A stretch of DNA of 5,900 nucleotides, taken from contig JAAZNX010000079.1 in the NCBI GenBank assembly GCA_012798025.1, forward strand, positions 1 through 5,900. Direction: 5' to 3'. The position numbers and the translations under genes are program-made. Under the pieces are notes generated by a model, which ran no database searches, was not told the DNA's origin, and worked only from the letters and a program-made list of their open reading frames with translations. Shown piece after piece: positions 1 through 4,734 of the stretch; the first letter of the stretch is position 1, and every line of letters begins with the position of its first letter. Origin of the DNA: Methanothrix sp. (GTDB taxonomy: Archaea > Halobacteriota > Methanosarcinia > Methanotrichales > Methanotrichaceae).

Positions 1-537
1 GCAGGCGAGTTCAAATTCAGTGCATCTGCCACTACTACCGTAAGGGAGATAGAGGGGTCCATTCTGGAGTACAACGAGCACGGATCTGGACTGTATAGCT
101 GCAGGAACACTCTGGCTTATTCTCCCTCCAGCATCTCTGTTTATCGGGATTTCAACGGCTCACTTGGTGCTGTCAGTCTCCTGCAAGATTCAATCTCGAT
201 ACAATGTGCCTGGTTTGCCAGCCTGAGAGGAGAGAACGAAGTTCGTGACATCCACTGGTATGACAGATACTACCAGGGAAGCTTCCTAAATCTCAGCTCT
301 CGCCTTCAGCTGGCCAAATCCCAATCATTCCTTGAGACGTATGCTCACTTCGCTGGCAGTGCAGATCGGACATCCAAGTGGAGCAATGTCGTAACAGACC
401 AGCGCTTTTCTGGGGAGTTTACCCTCACGAAAGAGGCCCGAGCAAAGTGGTCAAATAAGAGCTTAAGATCGCAGGATGATGAGCTAGACTGCTGCCCACT
501 GATCCAAGGATGGCAGGAGCCAAAATCAGAGGCATGA
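1..537 (+). CDS. C-terminal part of an unrecognised, probably exported beta-rich protein (5' end outside window)
   Basis: Frame 1 is open from the first base to a TGA at 535-537, giving 178 visible codons; the start lies upstream of the window. I do not recognise the family. The visible part is rich in Ser, Thr and aromatic residues with alternating polar/hydrophobic stretches (for example VREIEGSILEYNEHGSG near residues 14-30 and FSGEFTLTKEARAKW near 136-150), which suggests beta-strands. There are no membrane helices. N-glycosylation sequons occur at about residues 52 (NGS), 97 (NLS) and 152 (NKS), and there are four Cys (34, 69, 164, 165), the last two adjacent near the C-terminus. Methanothrix genomes carry many large secreted proteins of this general look, so a surface or exported protein is my inference. 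The reading frame is real: codon use resembles the neighbours, and it is by far the longest open frame here. Confidence 0.6.
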   Translation, partial: AGEFKFSASATTTVREIEGSILEYNEHGSGLYSCRNTLAYSPSSISVYRDFNGSLGAVSLLQDSISIQCAWFASLRGENEVRDIHWYDRYYQGSFLNLSSRLQLAKSQSFLETYAHFAGSADRTSKWSNVVTDQRFSGEFTLTKEARAKWSNKSLRSQDDELDCCPLIQGWQEPKSEA

Positions 538-550
538 ACAAGAAGGCATT

Positions 551-589
551 TCTTTGGTGCCGGGAGGGCCGGAGGGAGCCCTCCCAAGA
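551..589 (+). terminator. GC-rich hairpin downstream of the partial gene, possible terminator
   Basis: GGGAGGGC at 562-569 and GCCCTCCC at 578-585 form a perfect 8-bp stem around an 8-nt loop. The outer TCTTTGG (551-557) and CCAAGA (584-589) can pair alternatively with one bulge. It starts 14 nt after the stop codon of the upstream gene. No U-run follows, so it is not a classical intrinsic terminator; it could also stabilise the 3' end of the mRNA. Confidence 0.35.
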
Positions 590-705
590 GGAGGTCTTAA
601 GCGGTGAGGCCACTCTCCTATCCCGCTAACATACACGTGGCAGTGATTACTTAAATTCTTATTTTTCATCTGCATGTCATATTGAACTTATCTAGATGCA
701 TAACC

Positions 706-718
706 GCAAGCCTAAAAT
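706..718 (+). promoter_or_regulatory. Putative BRE/TATA promoter of the GMP synthase subunit gene
   Basis: GCAAGC followed by CTAAAAT resembles an archaeal BRE plus TATA element. Its TATA centre lies about 25 nt before the ATG at 741, so transcription would start at or beside that ATG and the mRNA would be leaderless. This agrees with the absence of any Shine-Dalgarno sequence in front of 741. A competing AT-rich stretch lies at 650-667 and would suit the upstream ATG at 696. Confidence 0.4.
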
Positions 719-740
719 CCTGGAACCCGGCCTTTCCACT

Positions 741-1655
741 ATGGTCATGAATGCGGAACGTTTTATTCAAGATGCAATAGCTGAGATCAGGCGCGAAGTA
801 AAAGGGCGCGCCATCATTGGCCTGTCAGGCGGCGTAGACAGCTCCGTTTGCGCCATGCTGGCCTATCGTGCTCTGGGAGAGCGGCTGGTTCCTGTTTACG
901 TGGACTCTGGGCTTATGAGGCAGTTCGAGTCCGATCGGATAGAGCATCTCTTCAAGGACATAGGCCTTGTGCGCGTCAATGCCCATGATAGGTTTCTGGA
1001 GGCCCTAAAAGGCGTCACAGACCCTGAAGAGAAGAGAAAGATCGTTGGCGAGACATTCATCCGGGTATTCGAAGAGGAGGCTCGCAAGATTGGTGGAGAC
1101 TGCCTCATTCAGGGCACGATATACCCAGACAGAATAGAGTCCGAAGGAGGCATCAAGTCTCATCACAACGTCGGAGGGCTGCCGAGCCGCATGGAGTTCA
1201 AGTGCCTGGTTGAGCCACTGAGAGATCTGTACAAGGATGAGGTGCGCGAAGTGGCAAGGGCCCTTGACCTGCCCCAGGAGATAAGCGAGAGGATGCCATA
1301 CCCAGGTCCTGGCCTTTCAGTGCGAATCGCAGGCGAGGTCACAAAAGAGAAGTTAGATGTTGTCCGCAAGGCCAATGCCATCGTGGAGGAGGAGGTAATG
1401 AAATTCTGCCCGTGGCAGGCTTTTGCAGCAATCCTTGGAAAGGCTACGGGCGTCAAGGGCGACAATCGTGTCTACGGTTGGGTTGTGGCCGTTCGTTCAG
1501 TCTCTTCTCGAGATGCCATGACAGCAGACGTGATGGAGCTGCCCTGGGATGTGTTGAGGCGAATCTCCAGCCGTATCACCGGCGAGATTCCAACAGTTGC
1601 TAGGGTGGTTTACGACCTGACACCAAAGCCCCCGGGAACGATTGAGTTTGAGTGA
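741..1655 (+). CDS. guaAB: GMP synthase (glutamine-hydrolysing) subunit B, ATP-pyrophosphatase domain
   Basis: This subunit adenylates XMP with ATP and aminates it to GMP, using ammonia from a separate glutaminase subunit (GuaAA), which is not in this window. Residues, numbered from the 741 ATG: the PP-loop SGGVDSS is at 29-35; further family signatures are [10 protein letters not shown] in the middle, [16 protein letters not shown], and the C-terminal dimerisation end [16 protein letters not shown]. At 304 aa it fits the archaeal stand-alone subunit (about 305-310 aa) and lacks the class-I glutaminase domain of the fused bacterial enzyme. The frame is open further up, to an ATG at 696 that would add 15 residues (319 aa). 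I prefer 741 because archaeal homologues, from memory, begin with a short M-V-x-x-E-K-F-I-like stretch matching MVMNAERFI, and because a TATA-like element sits at leaderless distance. The gene appears monocistronic and is followed by a hairpin. Confidence 0.93.
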   Translation: MVMNAERFIQDAIAEIRREVKGRAIIGLSGGVDSSVCAMLAYRALGERLVPVYVDSGLMRQFESDRIEHLFKDIGLVRVNAHDRFLEALKGVTDPEEKRKIVGETFIRVFEEEARKIGGDCLIQGTIYPDRIESEGGIKSHHNVGGLPSRMEFKCLVEPLRDLYKDEVREVARALDLPQEISERMPYPGPGLSVRIAGEVTKEKLDVVRKANAIVEEEVMKFCPWQAFAAILGKATGVKGDNRVYGWVVAVRSVSSRDAMTADVMELPWDVLRRISSRITGEIPTVARVVYDLTPKPPGTIEFE

Positions 1656-1680
1656 CATCCTTTTATGCTCCTAAAGGATG
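1656..1680. terminator. Symmetric hairpin between convergent genes, possible bidirectional terminator
   Basis: CATCCTTT at 1656-1663 and AAAGGATG at 1673-1680 form a perfect 8-bp stem with a 9-nt loop. It starts immediately after the TGA of the GMP synthase gene and ends 20 nt before the stop codon of the convergent secreted-protein gene. Pyrimidine-rich sequence (TCTTCTCTACC) follows on the plus strand. Position and symmetry suggest transcription ends here from both sides; the function is inferred. Confidence 0.5.
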
Positions 1681-1700
1681 CGGGTCTTCTCTACCGCTTT

Positions 1701-2249
1701 TCAAGCCGCAGCTTTGTTGGCAGTAGCATTTCCTTTTCCAGCGAGCTTGTCGCTCTCATAAAGCTCGTAGCTACCTTCTAAAGTGCCGTTGACGAGCGTC
1801 AGATCCAGCCTGTAATCCTTCTTTTCCCGGCTCAGCTTGACGTCCAGGCTTACTGCGTCTTTTGATATGATGCCCGTTGCCGTGGCAGGGATCACCGATC
1901 CTCTCTCTTCTAGAGTCCCGTAGCCTTGAAGTCGATCGCTCGACTGAATCAGTATCAGATCGAGGGCGCCTTCCAGGTCAGACTGAAGCTTAAACCTCCA
2001 TTTTCCAGCTATATCGATGGCGTAAGCCTTCTCTTCGACCGACGTGGTATTGCCCTCAACTTTATTCATCTTGCCAGCGACGTTTGCAGTTGCACTCTGA
2101 CCTGTAGAGTCCTCCACAGCGTCGTCAAAGATCGGATCCTCCAGGTAATCGGTGTTTTCGCGAACTACCCACTTGCCACATCCAGCAGATGCCTGAAACG
2201 TGAGCAAAACCGCGATCATTACGATCAATAATGCTATCTTGGTCTTCAA
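1701..2249 (-). CDS. Small secreted protein, paralogue of the 387-aa neighbour (GKW...GKGNATA domain)
   Basis: 182 aa, function unknown. Residues 1-22 are a Sec signal peptide (K2, K4, hydrophobic core, ASA before the likely cut), so the mature protein would begin Gly-Cys-Gly-Lys-Trp. Residues about 30-78 are an acidic, polar linker. Residues about 79-177 form a compact beta-rich domain: AGKW (81-84), LDLILIQ (96-102), R106 then G-Y-G (109-111), ATATG (122-126), LDVKL (135-139), GSYELY (159-164) and GKGNATA (171-177). The same order of motifs recurs at the C-terminus of the protein encoded just upstream, so the two are paralogues. The G-x-W start plus repeated short strands recalls calycin-type barrels, which is only a fold guess. 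The start codon is TTG at 2247-2249, preceded by a G-run (GGGGGG) about 7 nt upstream; starting at the next Met (11) would destroy the signal peptide. The gene follows its paralogue by 21 nt, so probably co-transcribed. Sequons: N67, N154, N174. Confidence 0.8.
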   Translation of the reverse strand: MKTKIALLIVMIAVLLTFQASAGCGKWVVRENTDYLEDPIFDDAVEDSTGQSATANVAGKMNKVEGNTTSVEEKAYAIDIAGKWRFKLQSDLEGALDLILIQSSDRLQGYGTLEERGSVIPATATGIISKDAVSLDVKLSREKKDYRLDLTLVNGTLEGSYELYESDKLAGKGNATANKAAA

Positions 2250-2270
2250 TTGCTGCCCCCCATTTCCAGG

Positions 2271-3434
2271 CTACGATGCAAATCTGCTCGCTGTAGCATT
2301 CCCTTTACCTATCAGGTCCTCGCCTGAGTAGGCCTGATAGTTTCCACAGATCGTTCTATCCAACTTTACCAAATTGAGCTGGAAGCGTTTGTCTATCTTG
2401 TTCACATATTCGCCTACCACAGTCTTTACATCCAGGTTCATGGAATTTTCAGATGCAGTTCCCGTGGCGATAAGTGGAAGCTTGGTATTCTGCTCGTTGA
2501 GGTTTCCCCAGCCTGAAACTCTTTCGCCCGTCTGAATGAGAATAAGGTCCATAGAGCTGCTCGCATCATCAAACCTCACTGTCCATTTTCCGTCAACCTG
2601 CATGACCTCACGCTCCGAAGGCTCATTGTATGTCTCAGCCTGCTGAACCTCTTGGGGGCTCTCAGTACTGCTCTGTGCAGTTACCTTTGGCGAAGGATCT
2701 GGCATTTTCATGTTCGGTCCCGAGATATCATCATTGGTGGTCTGGGCACTGCCCCTCTCATCGGGTGCGAGCTTTGTCTTGCTTCCTATTGAAGCGGCAG
2801 TCTTCGACGTAGGATGGGACTCTATCTCAGCCTTCACGGCACCTGCGTCAAATGCTGTCGTTTTATTGGACGGGGTTGCAGAGGCTATTACATAGCTTTC
2901 TGTTTTACTCGCAATGATATCTTTGGAGCTGGCGTACTTAATCCGGACTTCAACCTGGTTTTCCCCCGTATCTGCGTCTGTGGTATTCCATCTCCAGGAG
3001 CTTTTCCCTGTCCATCCGGTCTCATCTGCAAGCAGGCCCCCAGTAGAAGGTCCCTTCAGCAAGAAATCGTAGAGCAACTGTTCCTCTCCAGGATTGGTCA
3101 CCTTTGCAGTCCATACTATCGACGTGCCTGGAGCTTGCGGGCTGGTCTTATCTGGGGTTAGGCTTTGGATCTCGGCAGTCTGGCTGGCCCTGGTGGCAGC
3201 CGTGCCAAGGGTCGCAGCAGGCTTTTTTGTTGATGTTGCCCCAGATGTGCTCATATCTGAAGATGATCCTAAATTCTGGTTTTTGCTTACATAAAAATCG
3301 GTATCGCCTGATGTATCCCCCATCCAATTGGTGCCACATCCAGACCCTGCAAATGCCACATTTGACAGAGCATAGAGCATAGCTGTGAAGCAAGAAAACA
3401 ACGCAATGGAGAGCAACAACATCTTGTACTTCAT
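2271..3434 (-). CDS. Secreted multidomain protein: Ig-like domain plus C-terminal GKW...GKGNATA domain
   Basis: 387 aa, function unknown. A signal peptide covers residues 1-29 (K2/K4, long hydrophobic run, AFA cleavage site), followed by a GSGCGTNW segment like the mature start of the downstream paralogue. Residues 40-88 are a Ser/Thr-rich linker. Residues about 89-186 look like an extracellular Ig-like or Y_Y_Y-type beta-sandwich: SLTPDKTSPQAPGTSIVWTA at 91-110, then YDFLLKGPS, GWTGKSSWRWNTTDADTGENQV, and ending YVIAS. Residues 187-276 are a long low-complexity linker rich in S, T, P, K, D and Q. Residues 277-382 repeat the domain of the 182-aa protein: GKW (282-284), MDLILIQ (295-301), G-W-G (308-310), ATGTASENSMNLDVK, GNYQAY, GKGNATA (376-382). 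The ATG has a good ribosome site (GGAGG at 3445-3449, 10 nt spacing), and a TATA box lies about 50 bp upstream. No catalytic motif is seen; a cell-surface adhesive or structural role is inference. Confidence 0.82.
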   Translation of the reverse strand: MKYKMLLLSIALFSCFTAMLYALSNVAFAGSGCGTNWMGDTSGDTDFYVSKNQNLGSSSDMSTSGATSTKKPAATLGTAATRASQTAEIQSLTPDKTSPQAPGTSIVWTAKVTNPGEEQLLYDFLLKGPSTGGLLADETGWTGKSSWRWNTTDADTGENQVEVRIKYASSKDIIASKTESYVIASATPSNKTTAFDAGAVKAEIESHPTSKTAASIGSKTKLAPDERGSAQTTNDDISGPNMKMPDPSPKVTAQSSTESPQEVQQAETYNEPSEREVMQVDGKWTVRFDDASSSMDLILIQTGERVSGWGNLNEQNTKLPLIATGTASENSMNLDVKTVVGEYVNKIDKRFQLNLVKLDRTICGNYQAYSGEDLIGKGNATASRFAS

Positions 3435-3480
3435 CTAACCGAAACCTCCACCATGCTCATGGGCTTCGGCTCTTAACGGG

Positions 3481-3492
3481 TTTAAAGCTTGC
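3481..3492 (-). promoter_or_regulatory. BRE/TATA promoter of the two-gene secreted-protein unit
   Basis: On the minus strand the sequence reads GCAAGC then TTTAAA. The TATA centre near 3484 predicts a transcript start near 3459 and a leader of about 25 nt that contains the GGAGG ribosome site at 3445-3449. A short inverted repeat, CCATG-CT-CATGG (3451-3462), lies at the predicted transcript start. This makes the secreted pair independent of the ubiX cluster upstream. Confidence 0.5.
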
Positions 3493-3549
3493 CCTCGGAA
3501 CGTCATTCGACGATATTGACAACTATGGTCAGGAAGAAAAGTAGTTGGA

Positions 3550-3768
3550 TCAGTGGTGCGCACCATGCTTTTCGTGGTGCGCGCCGTGTGGCGCTGCGTT
3601 TGATCCTGCCTTTATGGCCAGGAAATCCTTGTCAAGATAAGCCTGATGGGCCAGGTCCAGGCATTCCTTGCAGATGTTGTAATTCTCAAATATGGGGCCA
3701 TGAATGGTAGCTACATTGAGCTTGACTGGAACCGTCTCTTTGTCAACAAGACACAGCGCGCACTTCAT
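3550..3768 (-). CDS. Small double-CxxC protein with His-rich C-terminal tail, probably metal-binding
   Basis: 72 aa, family not recognised. It carries two CxxC pairs, C3-x2-C6 and C33-x2-C36, separated by 26 residues: the usual arrangement of a four-Cys zinc site (zinc ribbon or treble-clef type). No signal peptide or membrane helix is present, so it is cytoplasmic. The tail from residue 61 is HGAHHEKHGAHH, with six His in the last twelve residues. It comes from two near-identical 15-bp units (3574-3588 and 3553-3567, 13 of 15 bases the same). Such tails often bind Ni, Zn or Cu in metallochaperones, but that is inference here. The ribosome site GAGGTG (3775-3780) is 6 nt from the ATG and overlaps the TGA of ubiX (3779-3781); the two genes are 10 nt apart and so probably translated from one mRNA. 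A link to UbiX function is suggested only by position. Confidence 0.8.
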   Translation of the reverse strand: MKCALCLVDKETVPVKLNVATIHGPIFENYNICKECLDLAHQAYLDKDFLAIKAGSNAAPHGAHHEKHGAHH

Positions 3769-3778
3769 CTAGTACACC

Positions 3779-4369
3779 TCACATCCCTTCGTTCTGATTT
3801 AAACGGTTATAAGCATTTCCTTCCCACCTGGGGTATCGATCGTTCTCCAATCCGAGAAGATCCAGCACGCGGCCAACAAGCACATCCACGAGATCGTCCA
3901 CCTTCTTGGGCCTAGAATAAAAGGCAGGAGAGGCTGGCAGAACCACGGCCCCAGCTTCTGCTACGGCAACCATATTGCGCAGTTGCACCAAGCTCAAGGG
4001 AGTCTCCCTTGGAACCAGGATGATCCGTCTCTTTTCCTTGAGACAGACATCTGCAGCCCTGGTGATGAGCGTGTCCGATGAGCCGCAGGCGATGGCAGAG
4101 AGCGTTCCCATGCTGCAGGGGATTACGACCATGGCGTCGAAGAGATGCGATCCGCTGGCTATGGGCGCAGCAAAATCGTCTGGTGCGTAAACGCGGCTTG
4201 CCAGCCTATCTATCTCAGCTGGCGTAAAATCGGTCTCTATCTTCACAATCTTCCTGGCTGATTCTGTCACTACCAAATGCGTTATGCAGCTCTTCTCTTG
4301 CAGGACCTGCAAGAGCCGAACACCGTACTGCACGCCCGACGCCCCGCTGATGCCCACCACTATCTCCAA
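3779..4369 (-). CDS. ubiX: UbiX-family flavin prenyltransferase (prenylated-FMN synthase)
   Basis: The enzyme joins a dimethylallyl group to reduced FMN, making the prenyl-FMN cofactor used by UbiD-type decarboxylases. Archaea of this kind make no ubiquinone; the probable client is the UbiD-like anhydromevalonate-phosphate decarboxylase of the archaeal mevalonate pathway (established for other archaea, inferred here). At 196 aa it has the usual length. Seen: GISGASG flavin loop at 6-12, ASGSH at 71-75, PCSMGTLSAIACG at 84-96, R-A-A-D-V-C-L-K-E at 104-112, VPRETPLS at 119-126, PASPAFYSRP at 145-154, and DLVDVLVGRVLDLLGL near the end. Aligned from memory to the Pseudomonas enzyme, the active-site residues are kept: E45, K111, R121, E122 and Y151, with identical spacing among the last four. 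The start is TTG (4367-4369), supported by a strong GGAGGT at 4378-4383 with 8 nt spacing. It lies 18 nt after the membrane-protein gene and 10 nt before the Cys/His miniprotein. Confidence 0.93.
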   Translation of the reverse strand: MEIVVGISGASGVQYGVRLLQVLQEKSCITHLVVTESARKIVKIETDFTPAEIDRLASRVYAPDDFAAPIASGSHLFDAMVVIPCSMGTLSAIACGSSDTLITRAADVCLKEKRRIILVPRETPLSLVQLRNMVAVAEAGAVVLPASPAFYSRPKKVDDLVDVLVGRVLDLLGLENDRYPRWEGNAYNRLNQNEGM

Positions 4370-4377
4370 AGAAAACG

Positions 4378-4383
4378 ACCTCC
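4378..4383 (-). promoter_or_regulatory. Ribosome binding site fixing the TTG start of ubiX
   Basis: GGAGGT on the minus strand, 8 nt before the TTG at 4367-4369. It is the strongest ribosome site in the window. It decides the start, because the GISGASG loop begins only five residues later and no ATG could serve without removing it. Confidence 0.75.
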
Positions 4384-4387
4384 TTCT

Positions 4388-4711
4388 TCATTCAACTTCG
4401 CATCGTTGGGATGGTCTATTTCCGAACTTCTCAACAAATCCATTAATCCTTGATCTAATCCTTGATCTCCAATCCAGGTTCCTGAATTGCGATATCACAC
4501 GCCTACCCAGGATGAGAACCGCGATCCAGAAAGACGCTTCCCCAAGAATTACAAGAGTTGATGATAATATGACCTTGACTTCAGCAGGAAAAGAGGTTAA
4601 AAAAACCAGCAAAAGACCTCCATAAAATGCAAAGGACAGGATTATCATGAGATACCCTAGATCTTTCTTGAGGCTTTCTAGCCTTGGTCTATCCATTGTA
4701 TGCCAAACCAT
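4388..4711 (-). CDS. Small two-helix membrane protein, transporter-suffix-domain-like
   Basis: 107 aa with two hydrophobic segments, about residues 18-40 and 46-69, joined by a short FPAEVK turn. The N-terminal segment (RPRLESLKK) and the C-terminal tail (RRVISQFRN, then RSRIRSRIN) are basic, so by the positive-inside rule both ends should face the cytoplasm. The pattern L-K-K-x-L-G, L-S-F-x-x-Y-G, then G-E-x-S-F-W and L-G-R/K resembles, from memory, small proteins annotated as 'transporter suffix domain-containing'; their function is not known to me, and the match needs checking. The ATG at 4709-4711 has no ribosome site, but a TATA-like element sits about 29 nt upstream inside the end of dys, which would make the transcript leaderless; Met6 (4694-4696) is an alternative start. 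It follows dys by 23 nt and precedes ubiX by 18 nt. The tail contains an exact duplication of four codons (RSRI twice). Confidence 0.75.
   Translation of the reverse strand: MVWHTMDRPRLESLKKDLGYLMIILSFAFYGGLLLVFLTSFPAEVKVILSSTLVILGEASFWIAVLILGRRVISQFRNLDWRSRIRSRINGFVEKFGNRPSQRCEVE
4445..4468. repeat. Exact tandem 12-bp repeat (two copies) inside the membrane-protein gene
   Basis: AATCCTTGATCT occurs twice back to back at 4445-4456 and 4457-4468. On the coding (minus) strand each copy encodes Arg-Ser-Arg-Ile, so the repeat keeps the frame and lengthens the basic tail after the second helix. It is probably a recent in-frame duplication by slippage. Confidence 0.85.
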
Positions 4712-4734
4712 GTTATCGAATGAAGAGTAGATAA

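Noticed and set aside
345..613. Two overlapping minus-strand open frames opposite the partial gene (62 and 80 codons)
   Set aside because: They lie mostly opposite the long plus-strand frame, have no ribosome site or TATA box and no recognisable protein character, so they are shadows.
2181..2187. Lipoprotein lipobox in the 182-aa secreted protein
   Set aside because: The residues before Cys are S-A-G, without the usual Leu/Val/Ile at the -3 position, and the paralogue has G-S-G. A signal peptidase I site ending A-x-A fits both better.
2630..3393. Several open frames of 60-115 codons opposite or inside the 387-aa gene
   Set aside because: All are nested in a gene with a clear signal peptide, domain structure and ribosome site. 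Their translations are Cys/Trp-rich frame-shift style sequence with no family features.
3554..3565. 12-bp palindrome TGGTGCGCACCA considered as an operator or a terminator
   Set aside because: It arises from the codons for the repeated His tail and lies within the coding sequence with no U-run, so no regulatory role can be claimed.
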